DNA of 13,450 nucleotides from an uncultured Clostridia bacterium (GCA_934254725.1 CAKQLR010000051.1:1-13450); one strand, 5' to 3'; counted from the first letter of the stretch, positions 1 through 8,210 are shown. Notes: generated from the sequence alone by a model not told the origin. Numbers and translations: made by a program.

Positions 1-328
1 GATATACTAACCGGTTATTTCAAGTATAAGCGTGACTTATTTTACCGCCGTTTTTTGCCGCGAAACGTGTTTTTTACATAAACGGGAGTTATCCGGCATA
101 TAAGTCGGGCTTATTTCACCAAAAAAAGTATGTGTAAAATCAAAAAAACGATTTATACAACCGTTTCCTCGCGCGCAACATTATATAATTGCATATAAAT
201 AGTTTTTTCAGGTTAATTTCAGAAAACTTTTCAAAAAGAAAAAATGTCAATATATTTTTTACCTTTTTAAGGTTTTTTTAGCTGAATTTTTGTGATAAAT
301 TTTCAATTTTTTACATTTCGGGGCATTT
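1..328. other. AT-rich gene-free flank downstream of cca
   Basis: No reading frame, RNA gene or convincing promoter was found in this 328 bp stretch, which follows the cca stop codon. Two similar small inverted repeats occur at 25-46 and 99-120. Each has the form TATAAG, five variable bases, then CTTATTT-ACC. A short stem at 261-273 (ACCTT-TTT-AAGGT) is followed by six T on the plus strand, but five base pairs is too weak to call a terminator. No good leftward terminator for the cca transcript is visible, so the transcript may continue past the window edge or end by another mechanism. Confidence 0.6.
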
Positions 329-1687
329 TTACATCTTTATGGCTTTTTCTTCTAAAGCCGCAAGAAGTTCTGCTCTTTCGTTTTTCAATTTTCCGTCTAT
401 AACGTCTTTTATAAGGGAGTTTAACGCCTCGCCTATCTGCGCCCCCGTAAACCCTGCTTTTTTTGCGTCGAAACCGTTCACTTTTAAATTCCCGACGGAA
501 AACGCCCGCTTTTCGGATAACAGCGCATTAAGCCTGTCCTCGGTCAAAAGCAGCTTTTCGGCTCTCTCTTTTATTTCTTCGGTCATGGCGAACGCTTCGG
601 CTTTCTGCAAGGACAGAACATCCCTCACCGTCTGCTCGCCGAATTTATTGAGGGCGCGCAAAATATACTTGTCCGAAAGCTCGTTTATTTCCTTTACCTC
701 GCGCGGGATAATCGGGTAGTGATGCCAACGCACGGCAGCCACATAGCGCTTTTTGTCATGACCGGAAAGTTTAAGCCTGTCCGCAATTTGCTCGCAAAGC
801 TCCGCGCTGTATTTTTCGTGACCGTAAAAATGAGCTATCCCCTTCTCGTCCGTAAAAAACGTTTTCGGTTTACCCACGTCGTGAGTAAGCCCGGCAAGCC
901 GCAAAAGCGGGTCCTTGGGCAGGGCAACGCAGGTCTTTACCGAATGCACGTACACGTCGTACGCGTGATACGGGTGGTTTTGCCCGAAACCGAAACACGG
1001 CTCCGTTTCGGGAAGAATAAGCGCTATTATGTCTTTATATTCAATAAGCACCCTTTCGGCGTAGTCACCCGTCAGAATGCCCTTTAATTCTTTAACGATT
1101 CTCTCCTTGGATAAATTTAAAACAAGCCGTTTTTGAGCGAAAAGCGCGGCTTTTGTATCTTTTTCGATGTCGAAGCCGAGCACCGAAGCAAACCTTAACG
1201 CCCGTAAAATTCTTAAAGAATCCTCTTTAAATCTCTCCTCGGGGCAGCCGATCGCCTTTAACAATTTTCTTTCGCAATCCCCTCTGCCGTCGAACAAATC
1301 CACGAATTTCTCCCCGTCGAAGCAAATCGCGTTCACGGTGAAATCCCGCCGTTTAAGGTCGCTTTCTATCGTACGGACAAACTCCACCTTTTCGGGGTGA
1401 CGGTTATCCGAATAGTTGCCGTCGCTTCTGAAAGAGGTAATTTCCACGTTTTCGCCGTCAATGCGCGCGGTGACCGTTCCGTGCTTAATCCCCGTTTCAA
1501 TCACGGTGTAGCCGAGTGAAGAGAAAATCTCCTTAACTCTTTCGGGCGGCAGAGAACAGGTCACGTCGAAATCGTCCGCGGGCAGTCCCAAAAAAAAGCT
1601 TCTGACAGCGCCGCCCACGACGTAAGCCTCCCCGCCGTTTTCCTTTATTTTATTTAAAACAAATTCGCTCCCCGCCGAAAGTTTCAT
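329..1687 (-). CDS. cca: CCA tRNA nucleotidyltransferase (class II, with HD domain)
   Basis: A 452-residue enzyme that adds or repairs the 3'-terminal CCA of tRNA from CTP and ATP without a nucleic-acid template, acting in the cytoplasm. The N-terminal nucleotidyltransferase head shows the GG motif (residues 25-26) and the metal-binding pair DFD (39-41). The RRDFTVNA motif follows at 113-120, and the EDSLR nucleotide-selecting motif at 155-159 runs into RALRF. An HD phosphohydrolase-type domain has its His-Asp at 269-270. The C-terminal segment around residues 400-442 matches the family's usual tail. The start is supported by an AGGGG ribosome binding site 8 nt upstream, in the 16 bp gap after dtd. 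It is the last gene of the run. Sequence alone does not fully separate a complete CCA-adding enzyme from an A-adding one or a poly(A) polymerase. The intact EDxxR motif and single-copy context favour CCA addition. Confidence 0.93.
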   Translation of the reverse strand: MKLSAGSEFVLNKIKENGGEAYVVGGAVRSFFLGLPADDFDVTCSLPPERVKEIFSSLGYTVIETGIKHGTVTARIDGENVEITSFRSDGNYSDNRHPEKVEFVRTIESDLKRRDFTVNAICFDGEKFVDLFDGRGDCERKLLKAIGCPEERFKEDSLRILRALRFASVLGFDIEKDTKAALFAQKRLVLNLSKERIVKELKGILTGDYAERVLIEYKDIIALILPETEPCFGFGQNHPYHAYDVYVHSVKTCVALPKDPLLRLAGLTHDVGKPKTFFTDEKGIAHFYGHEKYSAELCEQIADRLKLSGHDKKRYVAAVRWHHYPIIPREVKEINELSDKYILRALNKFGEQTVRDVLSLQKAEAFAMTEEIKERAEKLLLTEDRLNALLSEKRAFSVGNLKVNGFDAKKAGFTGAQIGEALNSLIKDVIDGKLKNERAELLAALEEKAIKM

Positions 1688-1703
1688 TTATGTTTCCCCT
1701 TGT

Positions 1704-2141
1704 TCAGCAATCCAGAATAATCGTAACCGGTCCGTCGTTTGTTTGCTCTATGAACATATCCGCGCCGAACACCCCGCGCTTGACAGTAACGCCCTGATTT
1801 TTAAGCGCTTCGCAAAAATAATCGTAAACGGAAGAAGCCCTGTCCGGAGCCTCCGCACCCGTAAAACTCGGTCTGTTCCCGTGCGAAGCGTCCGCAAGCA
1901 GAGTAAACTGCGAAACGCTTAAAACCTCGCCGCCCACGTCCTTTACGGATAAATTCATCTTACCGTTTTCATCCTCAAATATGCGCATGGCTGCAATCTT
2001 TTTAGCCAGGTAGTCGCATTTGCTTATATCGTCGCCCGCGGCAACGCCGAAAAACACGACGAGTCCGAAAGGTATCTCCGAAATGAACTTACCCTCCACC
2101 GAAAGCCTCGTATTTTTTACTCTTTGTATAACTGCTTTCAT
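1704..2141 (-). CDS. dtd: D-aminoacyl-tRNA deacylase
   Basis: A 145-residue protein of the usual DTD length that hydrolyses the ester bond of D-aminoacyl-tRNA, and also glycyl-tRNA(Ala), so that mischarged tRNA is recycled. The two family signatures are both present: SQFTL at residues 77-81, with the conserved Thr80, and NDGPVT at 135-140, which holds the Gly-cisPro pair (137-138) that gives chiral selectivity. The stretch HGNRPSF after the first motif is also typical. The start has an AAAGGAG-type ribosome binding site 5 nt upstream. It lies 42 bp after the GH13 gene and 16 bp before cca, so it is very probably cotranscribed with both. It shares a substrate end (the tRNA acceptor) with Cca but has no biochemical link to glycogen. 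Confidence 0.95.
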   Translation of the reverse strand: MKAVIQRVKNTRLSVEGKFISEIPFGLVVFFGVAAGDDISKCDYLAKKIAAMRIFEDENGKMNLSVKDVGGEVLSVSQFTLLADASHGNRPSFTGAEAPDRASSVYDYFCEALKNQGVTVKRGVFGADMFIEQTNDGPVTIILDC

Positions 2142-2183
2142 ATCTTCTCCTTTGCAAAAACCACCGATAACGCGCGTAAAAGG

Positions 2184-4160
2184 CTATTTTTTCTCAAAAA
2201 ATATTTTAATCTGTCCGTAGGAAACGGTGTGACTGCGCGATATCTCTCCGCTTAAAAACTCCTGCGTTTCCGAGGAGAAATTCATCGTAAAACTCTGCCC
2301 GCCGAGGTTAAGCGCAACATAGCATACCTCGCTGTCGCACTCCCTTTTATACATAAGGAAACGCCCGGAGCGCAAAAATATTTTCAGATCTCCGTCTTTA
2401 AACACCTCGTGAGCCTTTCTCATCTCGCCGAGTTTTCTGAAATGTTTAAGCAACGAAGCGCTTATCTCATTCCCGCTTGCAACTACGGTTTCGGTATCGG
2501 TATTACCGTTTTCTTTGGCGGTACTATCGCCCTCCGCCTTGCTCCAATCGAAACATTTTCTGTTGAACGGGTCCGCCCAACCGGTAGTGCCCGTTTCGTC
2601 GCCGTAATAAATCGACGGAATGCCGTAGACCGTGTAGAGAACAGAAGAAGCGAGCATAACTCTTTCCGCACCCGTAAGCAGCTGGCTTTCGGTCGGCTCG
2701 TCATGTGCCTGAGCTATTCTTCCGACGGGACAACTTCTGCCCGACAGACAATTTATAATCCTCGCCGTGTCGTGCGTGCCGAGAATATTCATTAAAAGAT
2801 TGAGGTTACCTTTCGGATAACAATCAGTCTGCTCCGCTATAACGGAGGCGAGTTTAGTCGTATCGTCCGTGCAAAAACACTCGATAATCGCTGTTTTAAG
2901 GGGGTAATTCATTGCGGAGTCGATTTCCCCGCCTTGAAAATATTCACGTCTGACCCCGTAGGAAATCTTATCGGTAACGTTTTCCCAGACCTCTCCGATT
3001 ATAAACGCGTCGGGATTATTCTCCTTAACTCTCTTTCTTATCCTCTTTACGAATTCGTCGGGAAGCTCGTCCACGACGTCGAGCCGCCACCCCGAAGCGC
3101 CCATTTCAAGATACTTTTTTAGAACTCCGCCGTCGCCGCAAATAAAGTTTTTAAAATCCTCGCAATTTTTGTTTATGCGCGGAAGGGTTTCTATACCCCA
3201 CCAGCTCTCGTACTCGTCGGGGTAAGAAATAAAATCATACCACCCGTAATACTTTGAGCTTTTGCTCTGATACGCGCCGACGCTGTCGTATCTGCCCTTC
3301 TTGTTAAAGTAAACGCTATCGTCGCCGGTGTGATTGAAAACGCCGTCCAAAACTACCGATATCCCGCGATTTGCGGCACTTTTGAATAATTCCGCAAGGT
3401 CGCTTTCACTGCCGACAAGCTCGTCCGTTGTCATATAATCGCCCGTGTCGTAGCGGTGGTTTGAATAAGCTTTGAAAATAGGATTTAAATAAATAATCGT
3501 TACGCCGAGCGAAGAAATATAATCGAGCTTTTCTATAATGCCCCTTATATTCCCGCCGAAAAAATCGTCGTTCAGCACCTTGCCGTTTACGGGCAGATAG
3601 TCGGGCAGCCCGCCCCAATCGCCGCGCAGGCGCTGTTCTTCCCTCGGTTTTAAGTATCCGCTTTTATTAAATCTGTCGGGGAAAATCTGGTATATAACTC
3701 CCCCCTTAAACTTTTTCGGGTAGGAAGTATCCGCCCCGTACACAGTCAGCCTAAGTTCCGCGCCGCCTACGGTAAGCCTGCCAAGGTTCTCCCCATAGGG
3801 ACTATTCCAATCAACCCCGTACGTTTCGCCGTCTATCTCAAACGAGTAAAAATACAGTCCCCTTTTTTCGATTTTCATCTCTGCTGCAAACCCGTAATCA
3901 CCGTTTTTTGCGTGATATACGGCACTTTTGTAATCACAAAGCCGTTCTTCCGATAAATCGACGCAAGCACAGCCATCTTCACGCCCGTCAAAAAATGTGC
4001 GTTTCATCTGAAATCGAACAGCCTCTTCCCCGTCTTTGCGCAGACGTAAAAAGCAGGCGTCGCCGTCCGCTTTTACAAAGAATTTCAATATTTCGTTTTC
4101 CGGGATACCTCCCGTAACGCTTCTGCAACCGGCGTCAAGGGGGTTAAAAAACGCTTCCAT
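2184..4160 (-). CDS. GH13 alpha-glycosidase, neopullulanase/cyclomaltodextrinase-like
   Basis: A 658-residue glycoside hydrolase family 13 enzyme, probably hydrolysing maltodextrins or glycogen limit dextrins released by GlgP. An N-terminal beta-sandwich-like region (about 1-150) precedes the barrel, which opens with GVIYQIFPDRF (154-164). The four GH13 regions are seen: DGVFNHTG (272-279), GWRLDVVDE with nucleophile Asp361, IIGEVWE with acid/base Glu390, and GTHD with His463-Asp464. No signal peptide is visible, so it is probably cytoplasmic. Between FDWSKAEGD and LLKHFRKLG lies a Thr/Asn/Glu-rich insert (about 546-567). The ATG is 7 bp past the glgP stop and no good Shine-Dalgarno is visible, which suggests translation coupled to glgP. 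Exact specificity (neopullulanase, cyclomaltodextrinase, maltogenic amylase or alpha-glucosidase) cannot be read from the motifs. Confidence 0.88.
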   Translation of the reverse strand: MEAFFNPLDAGCRSVTGGIPENEILKFFVKADGDACFLRLRKDGEEAVRFQMKRTFFDGREDGCACVDLSEERLCDYKSAVYHAKNGDYGFAAEMKIEKRGLYFYSFEIDGETYGVDWNSPYGENLGRLTVGGAELRLTVYGADTSYPKKFKGGVIYQIFPDRFNKSGYLKPREEQRLRGDWGGLPDYLPVNGKVLNDDFFGGNIRGIIEKLDYISSLGVTIIYLNPIFKAYSNHRYDTGDYMTTDELVGSESDLAELFKSAANRGISVVLDGVFNHTGDDSVYFNKKGRYDSVGAYQSKSSKYYGWYDFISYPDEYESWWGIETLPRINKNCEDFKNFICGDGGVLKKYLEMGASGWRLDVVDELPDEFVKRIRKRVKENNPDAFIIGEVWENVTDKISYGVRREYFQGGEIDSAMNYPLKTAIIECFCTDDTTKLASVIAEQTDCYPKGNLNLLMNILGTHDTARIINCLSGRSCPVGRIAQAHDEPTESQLLTGAERVMLASSVLYTVYGIPSIYYGDETGTTGWADPFNRKCFDWSKAEGDSTAKENGNTDTETVVASGNEISASLLKHFRKLGEMRKAHEVFKDGDLKIFLRSGRFLMYKRECDSEVCYVALNLGGQSFTMNFSSETQEFLSGEISRSHTVSYGQIKIFFEKK

Positions 4161-4167
4161 ACAGATG

Positions 4168-6597
4168 TTATCTTGTGGGTTTCAGATGCCAGATATTATC
4201 GGCGTACTCTTTAATAGCTCTGTCTGCCGAAAATCTTCCGCTGCTTGCGATGTTCACTATGCTCATCTCCGCCCACTTTTGTTTATCCTGATACACTCCG
4301 GAAATCTTCGCCTGCATCTCGCGATACGCGCCGAAGTCCGCCATGCACATATACGGATCGGCAACGGGCGAAGCTGTAAGCAGGTAGTTTGCAAGGTTTT
4401 CAAACGACGTTCCGTTAAAGCCGACTTTAAGCGCGTCGATGACCTTCTGCAGCTGAACGTTGTTGTTGTAGTACGCCGTGGCGTTGTAGCCGTGCGCCCA
4501 CAGGTTATCCACTTCCCTCGCGGTAAGCCCGAATATAAATATGTTATCGTCGCCGACCGCCTCGCGCATTTCCACATTAGCGCCGTCAAGCGTACCGATG
4601 GTGAGCGCGCCGTTTATCATAAACTTCATATTGCCGGTACCGGAAGCTTCCTTGCCTGCCGTAGAAATCTGTTCGCTTATCTCCGAAGCGGGCATAAGTT
4701 TTTCCGCCATGGTCACGCCGTAGTCCTCAAGGTAAATTACGTTAAGCTTCTCCCTTATATCGGGGTGTTTCTTTATATCTTCGGAAATAAAGCAGATGAG
4801 CTTGATAATTTCCTTAGCCATAAAGTAACCGGGTGCGGCTTTTGCTGCGAAAATATACGTTTTGGGTTGAACCGCCGCCGTCGGGTTTTCCTTTAATTCG
4901 ATATAACTCGAAATGATGTTCATAGCGTTCATAAGCTGGCGCTTGTACTCGTGCAGCCTTTTTGCCTGAACGTCGAAGAGCGTTTCGGGGTTAATTTTCT
5001 CCCCTGTCTTTTTAAGAACGTATTCCGCAAACTGCTTTTTCTTTATAAGTTTAATTTCGTTTATTCTTTTCTGAACGTCCGCCTTATCTTTGAACGCCTC
5101 AAACTTTTTAAGCTGTTCCGCGTCAGTTTTAAATCCGTCGCCGATTAAATCCGAAAGGAGCGAAGTAAGCTCCGGGTTGGATTGGCAAAGCCATCTTCTG
5201 TAAGCTATGCCGTTGGTGACGTTTGTAAACTTTTCGGGCGTAACATCGTTAAAGTCCTTAAAAATGCTGTTCTTTATTATGTCGCTGTGAAGGGCGGAAA
5301 CGCCGTTTACTTTGTGAGAGCCGATTACCGAAAGATTAGCCATTCTTATCTGACCGTGAGAAATTATGCTCATTCTTTCAATCTTATCCCAGTCGCCGGG
5401 GAATTTGTTCCACATATCCGCACAGTAACGCCTGTTTATTTCCTTTATAATGGAATAAACCCTCGGAAGTCTCCTCTCTATTAAATCCTCGTTCCACTTT
5501 TCAAGCGCTTCGCTCATAACCGTGTGGTTGGTGTAAGCGATAGTACGGGTCACGATAGACCAGGCGCTGTCCCAATCATAGCCGTATTCGTCTATTAAAA
5601 TCCTCATAAGCTCGGGAACGGCAAGCGCGGGGTGGGTGTCGTTTATATGAATAGCAGCCATATCGGGCAGGCTGTCTAAGCTGCCGTACCTTCTTACGTG
5701 ATCACTGACTATATTCTGAAGGGAAGCGGATACGAGGAAGTACTGCTGTTTAAGCCTTAAAGACTTCCCCTCGAAATGATTATCCGAAGGATACAGAACC
5801 TTGGAGATAAGCTCCGCTTCGTTATCGGCTTGCATGCTCTGCATATAGTCCCCCTGCGAGAAAGAACGCATATCGAACTTTTTGCGGTTCTGTGCGCTCC
5901 ACAGTCTTAAAACGGAGACCGCTTCCGAATTGTATCCGGAAATCATCATATCGTAGGGCAAAGCTTCTATTTCCTGATAGTCGAAGTAGTTGACCTTTAA
6001 GCCCTCCTCCGTCCATTCTTCCTTAATATGCCCGTCGAATTTCACGGTGAACATTTTATCCGCACGTTGAGTAAGCCATACTTCGCCGCCGGGCAGCCAG
6101 ATATCTGGAAGCTCCATCTGCCACCCGTCAACTATTTTCTGTTTGAACAGACCGTATTCGTAGCGAATGGAGTAGCCCATTGCGGGGTAATCGCCCGAAG
6201 CGAGCGCGTCCATAAAGCAAGCGGCAAGCCTGCCGAGCCCGCCGTTGCCGAGCCCTGCGTCCGGCTCAAGCTCGTAAAGATTTTCGAGCGAAGTGCCGAA
6301 GTGCTTTAAAGCCTGTTCCAGACTGTCGCCGACGCCGAGATTGAACACGTTGTTTTTGAGCGATCTGCCGAGCAAAAATTCCATGCAAAGATAGTAAACC
6401 TTCTTTGCTTTCTGCTCTTTTACTACCGTGTGGTAAGCGTTTCTCTTTTCAAGAAGAATATCCCTGACCACCATGACCACGGCTTTATAAAGTTGTTCTT
6501 CTGTACATTCCGCAGGCGTTACCCCGAAAAACCTTGAAAGTTTTCCTTCAATAGCCTGCTTTGCCACATCGGCGGAAAAATTTTCTGTTTCGTACAT
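4168..6597 (-). CDS. glgP: Glycogen/maltodextrin phosphorylase (GT35)
   Basis: An 809-residue pyridoxal-phosphate enzyme that cleaves terminal alpha-1,4 bonds of glycogen or maltodextrin with phosphate, yielding glucose-1-phosphate. Length is normal for the family. The PLP site reads EASGTGNMKFMINGA, with the Schiff-base Lys658. The N-terminal active-site segment PDAGLGNGGLGRLAACFMD (112-130) and INDTHPALAVPELMR (318-332) are intact, as are QAKRLHEYKRQ (544-554) and the LDGANVEM stretch after the lysine. The ATG has an AGAGGA ribosome binding site about 9 nt upstream. The gene follows glgA by 112 bp and precedes the GH13 gene by 7 bp, so synthesis and breakdown enzymes share one transcript, or a separately controlled downstream half of it. 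Preference for glycogen over maltodextrin is not resolvable from sequence alone. Confidence 0.95.
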   Translation of the reverse strand: MYETENFSADVAKQAIEGKLSRFFGVTPAECTEEQLYKAVVMVVRDILLEKRNAYHTVVKEQKAKKVYYLCMEFLLGRSLKNNVFNLGVGDSLEQALKHFGTSLENLYELEPDAGLGNGGLGRLAACFMDALASGDYPAMGYSIRYEYGLFKQKIVDGWQMELPDIWLPGGEVWLTQRADKMFTVKFDGHIKEEWTEEGLKVNYFDYQEIEALPYDMMISGYNSEAVSVLRLWSAQNRKKFDMRSFSQGDYMQSMQADNEAELISKVLYPSDNHFEGKSLRLKQQYFLVSASLQNIVSDHVRRYGSLDSLPDMAAIHINDTHPALAVPELMRILIDEYGYDWDSAWSIVTRTIAYTNHTVMSEALEKWNEDLIERRLPRVYSIIKEINRRYCADMWNKFPGDWDKIERMSIISHGQIRMANLSVIGSHKVNGVSALHSDIIKNSIFKDFNDVTPEKFTNVTNGIAYRRWLCQSNPELTSLLSDLIGDGFKTDAEQLKKFEAFKDKADVQKRINEIKLIKKKQFAEYVLKKTGEKINPETLFDVQAKRLHEYKRQLMNAMNIISSYIELKENPTAAVQPKTYIFAAKAAPGYFMAKEIIKLICFISEDIKKHPDIREKLNVIYLEDYGVTMAEKLMPASEISEQISTAGKEASGTGNMKFMINGALTIGTLDGANVEMREAVGDDNIFIFGLTAREVDNLWAHGYNATAYYNNNVQLQKVIDALKVGFNGTSFENLANYLLTASPVADPYMCMADFGAYREMQAKISGVYQDKQKWAEMSIVNIASSGRFSADRAIKEYADNIWHLKPTR

Positions 6598-6677
6598 TTC
6601 AGTTATTCCTCTCGTTAATAATAATGCCCGTTTTTGTGCGTTTTAGAGGCTTTTTGCAAATTTACTCTATTAAAAAC

Positions 6678-6691
6678 GGAAAACGTTTTCC
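6678..6691. promoter_or_regulatory. Perfect palindrome with central CG in the glgA-glgP gap (operator or weak attenuator)
   Basis: The 14-mer GGAAAACGTTTTCC is an exact palindrome lying 19 bp after the glgA stop codon and 81 bp before glgP. Its central CG and arm layout resemble LacI-family operators. It differs from the CcpA cre-type sequence TGAAAACGTTTTCA only at the outermost pair on each side. On the leftward transcript it is followed by GTTTTT, so a short-stem attenuator is an alternative. A competing stem pairs AAACGGA (6674-6680) with TCCGTTT (6697-6703). I see no clear promoter in the gap. Confidence 0.4.
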
Positions 6692-6709
6692 CCTTATCCG
6701 TTTAAAAAG

Positions 6710-8149
6710 TTACAGTATTTCGTCGTACATTTTTGCGTATTCGAGCGCCGAAGAAGCCCAGCTGAAATCCGCCGCCATCGCCTTTTTGATAAGCTTTGTC
6801 CAGTACGTTTTGTTGTTGAAATCTCCTACAGCTCTCTTGACCTCAAACAGCATTTCGTGTGCGTTGAAGTTTTCAAACACATAACCGAAGCCGTCGTTGT
6901 TTACCGAAGGAATGCTGTCCGCAAGCCCGCCAGTTTTTCTGACTACGGGAATAGTTCCATAACGGCAGGCAATCATTTGAGAAAGCCCGCACGGCTCCTG
7001 CTTGCTCGGCATAAGGAACAGGTCGGAGCCAGCATAAATCTTAGCCGCAAGATCCTTGTTGAACGCCGCCACAAACCTCATTTTGCCGCTGTATCTTTCC
7101 GCAAGGTAGCGGAAGAAACTTTCGTAAACGACGTCACCCGTGCCGAGAACCACAAACTGCACGTCCTCGTGAAGAAGTTCTTCGAGCACGCACGTTACGA
7201 GATCGAGCCCTTTATGTTTGACAAGCCTTGTAATCATCGAGATGACGGGCACTTCGTCCTTGACGGGAAGCCCGAGCATGGACTGAAGCCCGCGTTTGTT
7301 TTCAAGCTTTTTGGCGGGGGAAGTTTTGGAGTAGTTTGCGAAGATTTTTCCGTCCGTCTTGGGGTTGTAATAATCCTCGTCTATGCCGTTCAGAATGCCC
7401 TTTAACTTAAACGCGTTTCTGTTCGTAATGCTTTCAAGCCCCTGAGCGAAAAACGGATTTAAAATCTCACTCGCATACGTCGGGGAAACGGTAGTAAACC
7501 TGTCGCAAACTTCTATGGCGCCCTTCATAACATTAAGGCAGCCATCGAATTCGAGCATGTTCTTCGTGTATTCGGGAAGCCCGAAAAGATCGCCGAGGCA
7601 CTCAGTTCCGTACTTACCCTGATACTCTATATTATGCACGGTGAACACCGCGCGAATATCCCTGTATTTATACTTACCCGAGAACAACGTTTTCAGGTAG
7701 ACGGGCGCAAGAGCGGTCTGCCAGTCGTTGCAGTGAAGAATGTGCGGGTAAAAATCTATAAGCGGCATGATGTCGAGACAAGCCTTGGAGAAGAAAGCAA
7801 ATCTTTCGCCGTCGTCGTACTCGCCGTAAAGCCTGTCGCGCTTGAAGTAATATTCGTTATCTATAAAGTAGTACAGCACGCCGTCCGAAAAATAGGAGAA
7901 CACGCCGCAATACTGATTGCGCCAAGCCAGCGACACGTTTATATTCCCTATAAAACGGAACTGACGGCGAAGCTTTTCGTCTATGGTTTTATATAAAGGC
8001 ATAACGACGCGCACGTCGTACTCGCCCGTTTTCTGTAAAGCTTTTGGCAGCGAACCGGCAACGTCCGCAAGTCCGCCAGTGCCCGCGAACGGATTGCATT
8101 CGGACGCGACGTACATTACGCTCTTTTTTACGGTTACGTTTTCAAGCAT
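6710..8149 (-). CDS. glgA: Glycogen synthase, ADP-glucose type (GT5)
   Basis: A 479-residue GT-B glycosyltransferase that transfers glucose from ADP-glucose to the non-reducing end of alpha-1,4-glucan. The N-terminal GT5 domain spans about 1-250, with the start motif ASECNPF...GGLADV and HCNDWQTAL (139-147). The C-terminal GT1-like domain carries Arg308 and Lys313 (TRLVKHKG), EPCGLSQ (385-391) and the second GGL motif in KTGGLADS (405-412). One oddity is the N-terminal KTGGL motif, which reads GTGGL, with Gly23 where the E. coli-type enzyme has lysine. The start is well supported by GGAGG 7 nt upstream. It follows glgD by 152 bp, and a strong hairpin sits just before its ribosome binding site, so its level may be set apart from glgBCD. 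Confidence 0.95.
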   Translation of the reverse strand: MLENVTVKKSVMYVASECNPFAGTGGLADVAGSLPKALQKTGEYDVRVVMPLYKTIDEKLRRQFRFIGNINVSLAWRNQYCGVFSYFSDGVLYYFIDNEYYFKRDRLYGEYDDGERFAFFSKACLDIMPLIDFYPHILHCNDWQTALAPVYLKTLFSGKYKYRDIRAVFTVHNIEYQGKYGTECLGDLFGLPEYTKNMLEFDGCLNVMKGAIEVCDRFTTVSPTYASEILNPFFAQGLESITNRNAFKLKGILNGIDEDYYNPKTDGKIFANYSKTSPAKKLENKRGLQSMLGLPVKDEVPVISMITRLVKHKGLDLVTCVLEELLHEDVQFVVLGTGDVVYESFFRYLAERYSGKMRFVAAFNKDLAAKIYAGSDLFLMPSKQEPCGLSQMIACRYGTIPVVRKTGGLADSIPSVNNDGFGYVFENFNAHEMLFEVKRAVGDFNNKTYWTKLIKKAMAADFSWASSALEYAKMYDEIL

Positions 8150-8173
8150 ATAACAACCTCCGATATTTTTTAG

Positions 8174-8210
8174 AAAAACCGCCGTTATTCCGCGATAAAG
8201 GCGGCTTTTT
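8174..8210 (-). terminator. Bidirectional hairpin with T-tract just upstream of glgA (internal terminator/attenuator)
   Basis: CCGCC (8179-8183) pairs with GGCGG (8200-8204), and TTAT (8185-8188) pairs with ATAA (8195-8198). One mismatch separates the two stems and the loop is 6 nt. The stem is flanked by A5 on the left and, after one C, T5 on the right, so on the minus strand the hairpin is followed directly by TTTTT. It ends 12 bp before the glgA ribosome binding site. Inside a same-strand gene run, such an element should lower or gate read-through from glgD into glgA. It would also stop any rightward antisense transcript. Confidence 0.6.

Noticed and set aside
180..250. TATAAT-like and TTGACA-like hexamers downstream of cca as promoters
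   Set aside because: On neither strand do the hexamers pair at a 16-18 nt spacing, and no gene follows inside the window.
261..279. ACCTT-TTT-AAGGT followed by six T as a plus-strand terminator
   Set aside because: The stem is only five pairs, with no plus-strand gene before it. On the minus strand there is no T-tract to serve cca.
4036..4896. Long plus-strand open frame opposite glgP and the GH13 gene
   Set aside because: It lies antisense to two conserved genes, has no recognisable domain and no ribosome binding site. Similar long shadows occur at 8044-9105 and 9383-10285 for the same reason.
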